This document shows positions 35,282 through 45,002 of a DNA stretch of 64,000 bases, piece by piece. The translations under genes were made by a program, and so were the position numbers. The notes beneath the pieces are model-generated. The model ran no database searches, was not told where the DNA came from, and worked only from the letters and a program-made list of their open reading frames with translations. The stretch is from Thermophagus sp052400625 (GTDB taxonomy: Bacteria > Bacteroidota > Bacteroidia > Bacteroidales > Marinilabiliaceae): the NCBI GenBank assembly GCA_052400625.1, contig JBQTGH010000001.1; one strand, written 5' to 3'. Each line of letters starts with the position of its first letter. Position 1 is the stretch's first letter.

Positions 35282-37312
35282 TCACTCTTGTTGTTCTTCA
35301 AAAGCACTCAAGCCCCTCTTCAACCAATTAAGATAAGCCTCAATATCGGTGTTATAGCCCCTGTCAGGAACAAGTTTTTCCTCATCAAGGCCCAAAATAA
35401 CATAGTGTGGCTGGCTGTTTTTTTGAAAGCGAGAAATCTGAAAATCGCTCCATTTGTTACCCACCGTTCTAATCTTCTTCCCGGTAACAGGTGATACATA
35501 TTTCTCTTCTTCTGGAAGCTCTTCTCTAAAATCTACATATAGCGACGTCAAAACAAAATCGTTGGTCAACATATTTTTGACCGTTGGATCCGACCAAACG
35601 GCATCTTCCATTTTCCGGCAATTAGTACACCCCTTCCCGGTAAAATCGAGAAGTAACGGTTTATTCACTTGCTTCGCGTAGGCCAACGCCTTATCATAGT
35701 CAATAAATGCCGGAATTCCCTGAGGGCCCAGATGCATATCCTCAGAAAGAGAAACCGCAGGAGCGCCTCCACTTCCCGGAGTCCGGTTTCCTACACCATA
35801 GGGTGACTCGGCATAATTGGTTGGAGGTGGAAATCCGCTGATCAGATTAACCGGTGCCCCCCAAAGCCCCGGAATCATGTATATAGTAAACGCAAAAACG
35901 ACTAAGCCCAACATCATACGGGAAACCGGAAGATGCTCCATTGGGGAATCGTGCGGAAGTCTGATTTTCCCCATCAAATAGAATCCAAGGGCACCAAATA
36001 TAGTAATCCAAATGGCAATAAACACTTCGCGTTCCAAAATATGAAGCCCTAATACCATATCTGTTATACTCAAAAACTTAAAAGCAAACGCCAGTTCCAG
36101 GAACCCCAGAAAAACTTTAACCGAGTTCAGCCAACTTCCCGACTTGGGTAAAGAATTAAGCCAGCCGGGAAAAGCAGCAAACAAAGTAAAAGGCAAAGCC
36201 AATGCCAAAGAAAAACCTAACATACCAATTACCGGGGCCATGCCTCCCACCGAGGCGGCCTGCACAATCAAGGTACCCACAATAGGTCCGGTACATGAAA
36301 AAGATACCAACGCCAAGGTAAAGGCCATAAAGAAAATTCCTAACAATCCTCCCTTATCGGCCCCTTTATCAGCGGCACTAACCCATGACGAAGGAAGAAC
36401 AATTTCGAATGCTCCAAAAAACGAGACGGCAAAAATAATCAGTAAAGCCGCAAAAAACAGATTAAACCATGGATCGGTAGATAACTTATTGAGTACGTCG
36501 GCACCAAACAGTGCTGTCACCACTGTCCCAAGAATAACATAAATGACAATTATAGAAATACCGTATAATAAGGCATTTCTTATACCGGTAGCTTTTGTTT
36601 TGCTCTGCTTAGTAAAGAAGCTCACCGTCATAGGAATCATCGGAAATACGCAGGGCGTCAAAAGAGCTGCTAATCCTCCCAGAAATGAGATCCAAAAAAT
36701 GGCCCAATTGCCACGTTCTCCAACCTCTTCCGAATCGACATCTCCCTTTTCGGATACTTCAACAGTTTCCTTCTGAACTATGATTTGTTGATCCTTTCCT
36801 GAGGTGGCAGCCGTTGGTGTCACTTGGCCTCCTCCACCTATATCAACTCCTGCCTTATCTATGGTTAAAGAAAAATCTATTCGATCAGGAGGCAGACACT
36901 GTTCATCATCGCAGGCCATAAACTCCACATAACCTTCAATAACATGGACATCGGATGATTTAAGCCTTACCGGCAAGGTGAGCTTTGCAGTATTGGAAAA
37001 CCATGAGAGCTCCATCTTAAATGTATTGTCGAACTTTGTAACGGGTGCAGGCTCTTCCCGGATCTCCCCTATTGGTTCAAAATCGTCGGATGACACAAGA
37101 TTCACAGACGTTGGGACGGGGCCATCTTCAGGCAGGTTCACCGAATAAAGATGCCAACCTTCATCAATAGTAGCTTCTGCTATCACTTCAACATCGGTAT
37201 CCGAAATAGAGCGCACCGAGAAACTCCATTTTACAGGTTCCAAAACCTGAGAATAGGCAGAAAACGCACTCCAAAAAAGAAGCAGAATAAGTAACAGATT
37301 TTGTTTTTTCAT
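35282..37312 (-). CDS. dsbD: Thiol:disulfide interchange protein DsbD
   Basis: 676-residue inner membrane protein that moves reducing power from cytoplasmic thioredoxin to the periplasm for disulfide isomerisation or cytochrome c maturation. It has a signal peptide (about 1-21), a periplasmic N-terminal DsbD-alpha-like domain (about 22-150), and eight or so membrane helices (about 205-500). The latter include the cysteine motif LTPCVFPMIPMTVSFF and SFSCTGPIVGTL. A C-terminal thioredoxin domain carries GKGCTNCRKME (about 570-580). All three redox parts are present. Transcribed alone with its own terminator. Confidence 0.93.
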   Translation of the reverse strand: MKKQNLLLILLLFWSAFSAYSQVLEPVKWSFSVRSISDTDVEVIAEATIDEGWHLYSVNLPEDGPVPTSVNLVSSDDFEPIGEIREEPAPVTKFDNTFKMELSWFSNTAKLTLPVRLKSSDVHVIEGYVEFMACDDEQCLPPDRIDFSLTIDKAGVDIGGGGQVTPTAATSGKDQQIIVQKETVEVSEKGDVDSEEVGERGNWAIFWISFLGGLAALLTPCVFPMIPMTVSFFTKQSKTKATGIRNALLYGISIIVIYVILGTVVTALFGADVLNKLSTDPWFNLFFAALLIIFAVSFFGAFEIVLPSSWVSAADKGADKGGLLGIFFMAFTLALVSFSCTGPIVGTLIVQAASVGGMAPVIGMLGFSLALALPFTLFAAFPGWLNSLPKSGSWLNSVKVFLGFLELAFAFKFLSITDMVLGLHILEREVFIAIWITIFGALGFYLMGKIRLPHDSPMEHLPVSRMMLGLVVFAFTIYMIPGLWGAPVNLISGFPPPTNYAESPYGVGNRTPGSGGAPAVSLSEDMHLGPQGIPAFIDYDKALAYAKQVNKPLLLDFTGKGCTNCRKMEDAVWSDPTVKNMLTNDFVLTSLYVDFREELPEEEKYVSPVTGKKIRTVGNKWSDFQISRFQKNSQPHYVILGLDEEKLVPDRGYNTDIEAYLNWLKRGLSAFEEQQE

Positions 37313-37669
37313 AACAATACTAATCTAACACTTTTAATTTGCGTAAGTAATTCTTCTTTAACTCATCATAATATTGAAGGGTTCATTTGGGCCATAGTCA
37401 AGAAAGAGCGATCCGAAACACTCTTTATCTCTAATTCATATTTTTCCTTTTAAAAACTGGAAAGATATAAATTTCCGAAAAATAAAATACCACTAGCATC
37501 TTGGGTACTCCTCATTTCTATTTCAACAAACTCCCATTCATCAATTTCTAAATATGTATATTTTTAGATATGTAGGCCAAAATAAAAAGCCTTAAAACCA
37601 AAATGGTTCAAGGCACATCACCCAACTAGGTGAAAAAATAGTATACAAAAAACAAGCCATTTTTCCCTA
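37313..37669. other. Intergenic region dsbD / FabH paralogue
   Basis: This 357-bp AT-rich region lies between two leftward genes. It contains the terminator of the FabH paralogue (37580-37614) and must contain the dsbD promoter, but no exact TAnnTTTG box was found. No ORF of note. Confidence 0.5.
37580..37614 (-). terminator. Terminator of the FabH-like gene
   Basis: On the minus strand GCCTTGAACC and GGTTTTAAGGC pair with a small bulge, followed by TTTTTATTTT. Confidence 0.7.
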
Positions 37670-38752
37670 TCAAGGCATTTTATATACGATGGCATTAATA
37701 TTCATTCCTGCACCAACCGAAGTAAAAACAAAATGGTCTCCACTGTGTAGACGATGATCTTTCAATTCGTTCCGCATAACCAAATCAAAAAGAACCGGAA
37801 CAGTGGCTACAGAATTATTCCCCAAAGAGCCAATTGTTAGGGGCATAATATTATCAGGCACGGAACGTAGACCATATAATTTCATCAAGCGCTTCAAAAT
37901 AGCGTAGTCCATTTTAGCATTGGCCTGATGAATCAATACCTTCTTTACATCCGCTATGTCAATTTTGGCATCATCTATTGCTTTCTTAACCGTGGCAGGA
38001 ACAGTATTAAGAGCATATTCATAAACTTTTCTACCATTCATTTTTAAAAATTGCTCCTTCTGATCCAATTCCGGATTATAGGATGGCCCCATATGAAGAA
38101 ACCATGCATTCTCGAATGTATCGCTACGCGAAATATGTGAAATAATACCCACGGGGCTTTCGCTTTGACGAGCCTCTAGAATAACTGCTCCCGCCCCATC
38201 CGAATAGATCATACTGTCAACATCGTGGGGGTCGGAAATCCGAGACAAAGTTTCAGCCCCTATCACAAGAACCTTTCTTGCGGCACCTGCTTTGATATAA
38301 AAATCAGCCTGAATAACGGCTTCAATCCAGCCTGGGCAACCAAACAAAACATCATAAGCCCCACAAAAAGGATTTTGAATTCTCAGTTTGTGCTTGACTT
38401 TGGCGGCGAGTGAAGGAAGAATATCAGTTCGAAGAGTCTTTTTACTAATATCTCCAAAATTATGCGCTACAATAATTTTATCAAGCGTTTCAGGATCAAC
38501 GTTGGCCGATTCCAGTGCCTTTCTAGCAGCAAAGGCCCCTATGTCAGATGCAACAAATTGGTCTTCCACATATCGTCTCTCCTCTATTTCCGTTATCTCT
38601 TTAAATTTATCTATTATTTCCCGATTTGTCTTTTTAACAGGTTCACCTGCAGCAGAAAAAAAACTATTTTGCAAAAAATCATCATTTTTAATCACTTGAG
38701 TAGGAACGTATGAGCCAGTTCCTGTGATTACTGAATACAACTGTTTATCCAT
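37670..38752 (-). CDS. 3-oxoacyl-ACP synthase III (FabH)-like ketosynthase
   Basis: 360-residue thiolase-fold condensing enzyme. The Cys-His-Asn catalytic triad is visible in LFGCPGWIEAV (about 148), LIHQANAKMD (about 279) and LGNNSVATVP (about 312). It is longer than housekeeping FabH (about 320) and has an insert near 25-50, and no fatty acid genes lie beside it. It may be a second KAS III with a different starter specificity, for example for branched or unusual lipids. The family call is firm; the substrate is not known. Transcribed alone. Confidence 0.88.
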   Translation of the reverse strand: MDKQLYSVITGTGSYVPTQVIKNDDFLQNSFFSAAGEPVKKTNREIIDKFKEITEIEERRYVEDQFVASDIGAFAARKALESANVDPETLDKIIVAHNFGDISKKTLRTDILPSLAAKVKHKLRIQNPFCGAYDVLFGCPGWIEAVIQADFYIKAGAARKVLVIGAETLSRISDPHDVDSMIYSDGAGAVILEARQSESPVGIISHISRSDTFENAWFLHMGPSYNPELDQKEQFLKMNGRKVYEYALNTVPATVKKAIDDAKIDIADVKKVLIHQANAKMDYAILKRLMKLYGLRSVPDNIMPLTIGSLGNNSVATVPVLFDLVMRNELKDHRLHSGDHFVFTSVGAGMNINAIVYKMP

Positions 38753-39159
38753 TTTTAGTACTTACTTTTTTTAATATTCCTGCAGCAAAGGAACAAATTT
38801 TTAAAACAGGTATAAATACAAATCGTTTCCATTCGCCCCACCATATTACCACTCACCACATTTTTCAATCAAAACGCCAAATCAAGCATTTTGTTCTCAG
38901 CACAAAAAAATATTTATCGCAAATATTTATATAGCCCACTATCGGGTTAACAACCAATATACATCCGCATTTCAGGAAAAAGAAAAATTATATACGACCA
39001 TCACGCACTATTTTCAGTTTGATATCTAACGCTCAATCAAGACCATATAAATTTCCAGACTTCAAATCGCATTTACGCACAAAAATCTAATGTTCAATTT
39101 TTGTAGGTAAACCCAGAAAAAACTATATTTGCACCGCAAAAGCAACAAATTTACCATCG
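38753..39159. other. Intergenic region FabH paralogue / tRNA-Leu
   Basis: This 407-bp AT-rich region is divergent. It holds the tRNA-Leu promoter (39098-39131) and two near copies of ATAAATATTT around 38910-38935 on the minus strand. No ORF and no clear promoter for the FabH-like gene. Confidence 0.55.
39098..39131 (+). promoter_or_regulatory. Promoter of tRNA-Leu
   Basis: TTTTTG (39098-39103), 20 bp, TATATTTG (39124-39131). One of the best consensus promoters in the window. Confidence 0.75.
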
Positions 39160-39244
39160 GCCCGGATGGTGGAATTGGTAGACACGCAGGACTTAAAATC
39201 CTGTGGCCATTACGGCTGTGCGGGTTCAAGTCCCGCTCCGGGTA
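39160..39244 (+). tRNA. tRNA-Leu (anticodon TAA)
   Basis: An 85-nt class II tRNA. Acceptor stem GCCCGGA/TCCGGGT, D-arm TGGTGGAATTGGTAGACACG, anticodon arm CAGGACTTAAAATCCTG with TAA, a long variable arm and the T-arm GCGGGTTCAAGTCCCGC. The CCA end is not encoded. Its own promoter and terminator flank it. Confidence 0.97.
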
Positions 39245-39250
39245 CACATC

Positions 39251-39287
39251 AAAGCTCTATGATACATTTTTCATAGAGCTTTGTTTT
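39251..39287 (+). terminator. Terminator of tRNA-Leu
   Basis: AAAGCTCTATGA (39251-39262) pairs perfectly with TCATAGAGCTTT (39271-39282), followed by GTTTTT. Confidence 0.88.
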
Positions 39288-39515
39288 TATTTAGATTGCT
39301 AACATAAAAAGATTGGTCGTTTTGGAAACATTATTTTTGGCATAAATTATTTATTGCCCTGAAGTAATTCAAATAAAAATATATTTACGCCTTCTTCAAA
39401 CAGCTTTTTAAGACGCCCCCGTCGAATGTTTTTTAATTTAGCATCTGATAATTTTCGCCCTCCCCTCAATCCCCTTTTACAAACACAAAAAAATGAACTA
39501 ATAAATTGTAAACCT

Positions 39516-41423
39516 ATGAGACGGAGGATAATCTTCTTGCTTCGCCAATGGAATGATGCCCGAATAAAAATAAAATTCAGGCTCACTTTCGGACTTATTT
39601 CTCTATTTATTTTGTCATTAGCAATCATTGCCAATAAAGGCATTTACAGCATCATCAAGGATACGGAAAAGATACAGTCATCAGGACAGCTTCAGAATGA
39701 CATTAAGCATTACCATACAACCCATTTGCAATGGGTCGCAAAAGTGAACCGGCTCTTAACCGATGATAATGTAACCAACCTCAGCGTAGAAACAAACCAT
39801 AAACTCTGTGAATTTGGGAAATGGTACTATGGCGAAGGACGTAAAAAAGCAGAAGAACTGGTTCCTGAGCTATCCTCAATTCTCGAAAAATTTGAAAAAC
39901 CGCACCTTCAACTGCATCAATCGGCTAGGCAAATTGGCAATGTGTTCAGCCAGGCAGATCATAATCTATCAAAGCAATTGAATCACGTAAAAATTGCCCA
40001 CCTAGCATGGATGAATAGCCTAGAAGGCAGCATTTTAGAAGAGAGCCCCAACCATCAGATACAACTTAACGAAAAGGCCTGTACCCTTGGTCGTTGGCTC
40101 CACTCAGAAAATGCTAATTCCTTGATAAAAAACGATCCCCAATTAGTATCCTGGATAGAACAGTTATATCGGCCTCACGAGTTGCTTCATGCATCGGCGG
40201 TCCAAATCAATAAAGCTCTAAAGAGTGGCAATTCTGCACATGCCAAAACCATATTTAACAATCAATCTAAAATTCATGCAAAAAAAACTTTAGCAATACT
40301 CGATAAAATAATAGGCTGGAATGATCACCGGCTGGATGCCATGGCCAAAGCTGACAGCATCTATTCATACGTCACCCTGCCAACCATTGACGAACTTTCT
40401 CTCCTTTTTCAGGATCTTATTGTACAGACCAACTCAACCATAGAGAAAAACAATAAACAAATTGCTACCAATGCGACAATTACCCAGTCGTCTCTTATTT
40501 TTACAAGCTTTATGGTTTTGGCACTATCCCTTCTTTCGGCAATTTTCTTCAGCCGCTATTTTTACAAAAGTATAGGTCAAAGAGTGACAGATGCGCAGAC
40601 CATAGCGCTAGGCAACCTGAATCGGCCGATCCTTGCAAGACAAAAGGATGAGCTAGGCGATCTAGCCCGGTCACTTGAACAAATGCGTAAAAAACTTAAT
40701 GAAATTATCGGTAGTATTATTATGGGGGCAAATACCATTCAAATGGCTGGTCATCAAATCAACTCCGGAGCACAAAATATTTCCAACGGGGCTAATGAAC
40801 AAGCCGCTTCCATTGAAGAAATCTCCTCATCGATGGAAGAAGCCCTTGCCAGCACTACCCAAACTTACAATCACGCTCAAAAAACAAGAAAGTTTCTGGA
40901 AGAGCTCTCCTTCAGGATTAAGGCAAGCAACGAAAAGGGCGCTAAAGCAAGAACCGTTTTGGAAGATATTGTTAGCCGAATCTCAATCATCAATGACATT
41001 GCTCGCCAAACAAACCTCCTCGCTCTAAACGCTGCTGTTGAGGCATCCAGAGCAGGTGACCATGGAAAAGGATTTTCTGTGATTGCCGCTGAAATCAGAA
41101 AGCTTGCAGAACGAAGCAAAGAGGCCGCACAAGAAATCAATAAATTATCATCCAAAGGAATTGAAACCGCTGCTGAGACCAAAGATTTAATGAGTGAACT
41201 CGCCCCTATGATTTCAGAAACAATCGAATTGATGAATGAAGTGGTAACTGCTAGTGCCGAGCAAAACACCGGAGCTCAACACATCAACTCGGCCATTGAA
41301 GTACTCAACGGCATGACTCAGGAAAATGCAGCCAGTGCAGAACAGTTATCGGCAAGTTCAGATGGATTAAATATTCAGTCAAAAAACTTGGATAATTTAA
41401 CCCATTACTTCAAAGTTAAGTAG
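39516..41423 (+). CDS. Methyl-accepting chemotaxis protein with two CZB zinc-binding domains
   Basis: Chemoreceptor of 635 residues from ATG 39516; the frame is open to ATG 39426, but that extension looks non-coding. A basic N terminus leads into TM1 (about 24-42). Two tandem CZB (chemoreceptor zinc-binding) domains follow, each with HxxW, CxxGxW and HxxxH: His70, Cys98, His130/134 and His162, Cys189, His221/225. After a helical spacer come TM2 (about 325-345), HAMP (about 346-400) and the signalling domain with the hairpin-tip motif ARQTNLLALNAAVEASRAG. The CZB pair lies between the two membrane helices and so should be periplasmic. No other chemotaxis gene is in the window. Confidence 0.88.
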   Translation: MRRRIIFLLRQWNDARIKIKFRLTFGLISLFILSLAIIANKGIYSIIKDTEKIQSSGQLQNDIKHYHTTHLQWVAKVNRLLTDDNVTNLSVETNHKLCEFGKWYYGEGRKKAEELVPELSSILEKFEKPHLQLHQSARQIGNVFSQADHNLSKQLNHVKIAHLAWMNSLEGSILEESPNHQIQLNEKACTLGRWLHSENANSLIKNDPQLVSWIEQLYRPHELLHASAVQINKALKSGNSAHAKTIFNNQSKIHAKKTLAILDKIIGWNDHRLDAMAKADSIYSYVTLPTIDELSLLFQDLIVQTNSTIEKNNKQIATNATITQSSLIFTSFMVLALSLLSAIFFSRYFYKSIGQRVTDAQTIALGNLNRPILARQKDELGDLARSLEQMRKKLNEIIGSIIMGANTIQMAGHQINSGAQNISNGANEQAASIEEISSSMEEALASTTQTYNHAQKTRKFLEELSFRIKASNEKGAKARTVLEDIVSRISIINDIARQTNLLALNAAVEASRAGDHGKGFSVIAAEIRKLAERSKEAAQEINKLSSKGIETAAETKDLMSELAPMISETIELMNEVVTASAEQNTGAQHINSAIEVLNGMTQENAASAEQLSASSDGLNIQSKNLDNLTHYFKVK

Positions 41424-41435
41424 GCTTGCTAAGGA

Positions 41436-41466
41436 GTAAGTAGGTTTTTACAATAAACCTACTTAC
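41436..41466. terminator. Bidirectional hairpin between chemoreceptor and mutS
   Basis: GTAAGTAGGTTT (41436-41447) pairs perfectly with AAACCTACTTAC (41455-41466) around a 7-nt loop. It lies between two converging genes. Confidence 0.7.
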
Positions 41467-41479
41467 CCTTAAAAAAGGT

Positions 41480-44101
41480 TTATTTTAGTCCGGCAATACG
41501 CTTTATTTCATTCAATTTATTTAAAGCATCCATCGGTGTTAGATTATTTATATCCAGATTTACAATCTGGTCTCTGATCTGCTTCAACACCGGGTCGTCA
41601 AGCTGAAAGAAACTCAACTGATACCCTTCGCGATGCTTGGCTAAATCCTCCACCGGTTTTGAAATACCTCCTTGGCGGTGACTATCCTCCAGTTCGGACA
41701 GAATGTCATTCGCTCTTTTCACCACACTGGGGGGCATACCTGCCATCCGGGCTACATGAATCCCGAAACTGTGTTCACTACCTCCTGGGACCAATTTCCT
41801 AAGAAAAATAACTTTATTGTCCACTTCCTTTACCGATACATTATAATTGCGGCATCGAGGATAAGATTTTTCCATTTCATTAAGCTCATGATAATGGGTA
41901 GCAAACAAAGTTTTTGCCCTCGCACGAGTGTTCTCGTGAATATACTCCACAATCGACCAGGCGATAGAAATTCCGTCGTAAGTACTTGTGCCCCTTCCCA
42001 ACTCGTCAAAAAGGACCAGACTACGTGGAGACAAATTATTCAAGATGCTGGAGGCTTCATTCATCTCCACCATAAAAGTGGATTCTCCCAATGAAATGTT
42101 GTCTGATGCCCCGACACGGGTAAATATTTTATCCACCACCCCTATTTTGGCACTCTCTGCCGGGACAAAACTTCCAATTTGTGCGAGCAAAACAATCAAC
42201 GCGGTTTGACGCAATAAGGCCGATTTACCAGCCATATTAGGTCCCGTAATAATCATGATTTGCTGGCTATCATTATCTAGATAAACATCATTGGGAACAT
42301 ATTCTTCACCTGCCGGAAGCAACTTTTCGATGACAGGATGACGACCAGCATGAATATCTATTTCTTCACCATCATTTACCACAGGGCGAACATAATGATT
42401 CTCGGCAGCCAATGATGAAAATCCAAGAAGGCAATCCAGTCGGGCCAATATATTTGAGTTTAGCTGAATCGCCGGTATAAACTCAGACAAGGCCACAACC
42501 AAACCATTGTATAGCTCAGTTTCCAAAACCAAAATGCGTTCCTCGGCCCCTAGTATTTTACTTTCATACTCTTTCAATTCCTCCGTTATGTAACGCTCTG
42601 CACTAACGAGTGTTTGTTTTCTTATCCAGTCGGAAGGAACTTTATCTTTATGGGCATTACGTACTTCAATATAATATCCGAAAACATTATTAAAACTGAT
42701 TTTCAGACTGGGAATACCGGTTCTTTCAATTTCACGTTGCTGCAACTTATTCAGATAATCTTTTCCGGAAAAAGCAATATTCCTGATTTCATCAAGTTCA
42801 GCAGAAACACCTTCTCGAATAACATTCCCTTTGTTAAGAGCACTGGGCGGGTCAGGAACAATCTCTTTTTCGATTCTATCACGAATAGTATCACAACTAT
42901 TCAGTTGATCGCCCATGCGGCTAAGAACATCATTTTCGGCCGACAAACACAATTGACGGATAGGGGTAATACATTTCAGAGCATTGTGCAACTGCATCAT
43001 TTCTCGAGGCGTAATGCGACCGGCAGCCACTTTTGACACCAACCGTTCCAGGTCGCCCACAGGTCGAAGATAAGTTTCCAGATCCATTTTAAACTGCGGA
43101 TCTTTAAAAAAATACTCCACAACTGACTGACGGTCGAGAATTGGTGCGGTTTCTTTCAAAGGTAATGCCACCCACCGCTTCAGCAATCGACTCCCCATTG
43201 GCGTCACCGTTTTGTCTATAATATCAATCAATGAGCGCCCCCCGTCATTCACTGATGAAAAAATCTCCAAATTACGGATAGTAAAACGATCCAGCCAGAC
43301 ATATTTTTCCTCATCAATTCTGGAAATACCGGAAATATGTCTGATTTGATGGTGCTGGGTTAAATCAAGGTAGTGCAAAATAGCCCCTGCTGCAACAACC
43401 CCAAGTTTGAGATGATCAATGCCAAATCCTTTCAGCGATTTAGTCTGAAAATGCTTCAACAGTCGATCTCGAGCCGCATCAGGAGTAAAAGCCCAATCGT
43501 CTAGGCCATAGGTATAATGCCGTGGACCAAAAGTATCGGTAAAGAGTCCTCTTTTACTTTTTTCGAACAAAATTTCTTTCGGCTTAAAACTCGCAATAAG
43601 CTTTTCTATGTGGTCATAGGGTCCCTCAGCCGTCAAAAATTCGCCGGTAGAAATATCTAGGAAAGCCACGCCGGCACTTTTATCTTCAAGATGCACCGCC
43701 GCCAGAAAATTATTTTCACGATGCTCCAGAATATTGTCGCTGATGGCCACCCCGGGAGTTATCAATTCGGTAACTCCACGTTTAACAATCTTTTTGGTCA
43801 GCTTGGGGTCTTCAAGCTGATCGCAAACAGCCACTCGTTGTCCAGCCCTTACAAGCTTGGGAAGATAGGTATCAAGAGCGTGGTGAGGAAATCCGGCCAA
43901 TTCGACCGAAGATGCAGAGCCATTGGCCCTCCGAGTAAGAGTAATACCCAATATTTCGGATGTTTTGATGGCATCATCCGAAAATGTTTCATAAAAGTCT
44001 CCTACCCTGAAAAGCAATATTGCATCGGGATATTTATTTTTAATGCTATAATATTGCTTCATCAAAGGTGTTTCTACAACGGATTTTTTTGATTTAGCCA
44101 A
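41480..44101 (-). CDS. mutS: DNA mismatch repair protein MutS
   Basis: Mismatch recognition ATPase of 873 residues. The N-terminal mismatch-binding domain contains the mismatch-wedge motif region FRVGDFYETF. The C-terminal ATPase has Walker A GPNMAGKSALLRQ (about 620), the LGESTFMVEM segment, Walker B LVLFDELGRGTSTYDG and the ATHYHEL motif. The start codon appears to be TTG at 44101: the translated beginning MAKSKKSVVETPLMKQY matches other Bacteroidota MutS proteins, and the next ATG is at residue 14. Likely a single-gene transcript. Confidence 0.96.
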   Translation of the reverse strand: MAKSKKSVVETPLMKQYYSIKNKYPDAILLFRVGDFYETFSDDAIKTSEILGITLTRRANGSASSVELAGFPHHALDTYLPKLVRAGQRVAVCDQLEDPKLTKKIVKRGVTELITPGVAISDNILEHRENNFLAAVHLEDKSAGVAFLDISTGEFLTAEGPYDHIEKLIASFKPKEILFEKSKRGLFTDTFGPRHYTYGLDDWAFTPDAARDRLLKHFQTKSLKGFGIDHLKLGVVAAGAILHYLDLTQHHQIRHISGISRIDEEKYVWLDRFTIRNLEIFSSVNDGGRSLIDIIDKTVTPMGSRLLKRWVALPLKETAPILDRQSVVEYFFKDPQFKMDLETYLRPVGDLERLVSKVAAGRITPREMMQLHNALKCITPIRQLCLSAENDVLSRMGDQLNSCDTIRDRIEKEIVPDPPSALNKGNVIREGVSAELDEIRNIAFSGKDYLNKLQQREIERTGIPSLKISFNNVFGYYIEVRNAHKDKVPSDWIRKQTLVSAERYITEELKEYESKILGAEERILVLETELYNGLVVALSEFIPAIQLNSNILARLDCLLGFSSLAAENHYVRPVVNDGEEIDIHAGRHPVIEKLLPAGEEYVPNDVYLDNDSQQIMIITGPNMAGKSALLRQTALIVLLAQIGSFVPAESAKIGVVDKIFTRVGASDNISLGESTFMVEMNEASSILNNLSPRSLVLFDELGRGTSTYDGISIAWSIVEYIHENTRARAKTLFATHYHELNEMEKSYPRCRNYNVSVKEVDNKVIFLRKLVPGGSEHSFGIHVARMAGMPPSVVKRANDILSELEDSHRQGGISKPVEDLAKHREGYQLSFFQLDDPVLKQIRDQIVNLDINNLTPMDALNKLNEIKRIAGLK

Positions 44102-44141
44102 TGGTTTTATCTTTTTAATTCAACTTCGGGATTACATTCGA

Positions 44142-44149
44142 CAAAGATA
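44142..44149 (-). promoter_or_regulatory. -7 element of mutS
   Basis: TATCTTTG on the minus strand, about 41 bp before the TTG start codon. The upstream element is not clear. Confidence 0.5.
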
Positions 44150-44742
44150 ACAATTGATCATCAGATTTTATGAGCGCATAGACCAGGTTATTTATAAAGA
44201 CAAGATATCCAATAAAAATTAACCAACACCTGTTATTTCGCAGAGGAAATGAATGAGAAACATGCATCCGTATAAATTTAAGTTATTGGTCGAATGGAAC
44301 TCGCATGACTTTTAGTTTATACATATTCTTGTTGCGACGAGCTTTCTTGGTTATGCTTATCTTTTTGGAAGAACCTCCGTCAATTAACAATGCATACGCT
44401 TAAGGGTTTAAGAAATAACTGTTAAGTCTTATAGTTTTATTGATATATTGGTACAATTTGGCTTCATCCTTCGATGCGACTCAATCGCATGCCCAGATGT
44501 GACTGAATAACACAAATAATAACAGCAGCCTAAATGGCTGTATTATCACTTTTTAGACAACGATAATTTGACTTCCGAATTTAGGAGAAAAGGTTAAGAA
44601 CAAAGGATTAAAAAGAAATCCACCAATTTTTAACATCAAAGTAAGATCACGCTTACGACCTTTTTGAGGGAAAATTTTAACGATACCTCTAAATAATTTT
44701 CAAATCACTAAAAAGCTTTTCGCTTTCTATGATTTTGAATTA

Positions 44743-44770
44743 TTGGAATCAATTAATATTTTTATCTTCG
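44743..44770 (+). promoter_or_regulatory. Promoter of the 57-residue membrane protein gene
   Basis: TTG (44743-44745), 17 bp, TATCTTCG (44763-44770), one mismatch from the -7 consensus. Predicted leader of about 35 nt. Confidence 0.5.
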
Positions 44771-44810
44771 CATTTCAATTAAAACGAACAACAATCAAAC
44801 ATTTTACACT

Positions 44811-44984
44811 ATGAAATATCTTCTAAAAAACCTGGGAGTATTAATGATTCTGGCGGCTGTGGTAATATTAGGCATTTATGCAAAAAACAGTTATTCCGAC
44901 AATGTTTATCTAATCGTTTCAATGCTTTTACTTATAGGTGGAATATTTGCCCACATTATTTTCAATAAAAAAGTGGAAGGATAG
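44811..44984 (+). CDS. Small two-helix membrane protein (57 residues), unknown function
   Basis: ATG 44811 to TAG 44982-44984 encodes 57 residues. Two hydrophobic helices (about 8-24 and 33-51) flank a short polar loop (AKNSYSDN), and the tail is basic (FNKKVEG). Codon use looks normal, a promoter lies just upstream and a strong terminator lies just downstream, so this is likely a real single gene despite its size. I do not recognise the family. A small membrane regulator or a conserved Bacteroidota small protein are both possible. Confidence 0.7.
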   Translation: MKYLLKNLGVLMILAAVVILGIYAKNSYSDNVYLIVSMLLLIGGIFAHIIFNKKVEG

Positions 44985-45002
44985 GATTTTACTTTAATAC
45001 AT

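Larger units (their letters stand above)
44102..44810. other. Intergenic region mutS / small membrane protein
   Basis: This 709-bp region is the longest gene-free stretch here. It contains the mutS -7 box (44142-44149), a small CAGCC-GGCTG hairpin near 44527-44541 and the small-protein promoter (44743-44770). The middle, about 44160-44700, has no ORF or repeat I recognise and could hold a small RNA or decayed gene; neither is demonstrated. Confidence 0.5.

Noticed and set aside
39426..39515. N-terminal 30-residue extension of the chemoreceptor from ATG 39426
   Set aside because: The extension is low in coding character, whereas ATG 39516 begins a basic stretch followed by TM1 as expected. 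Some uncertainty remains because no clear promoter separates the two.
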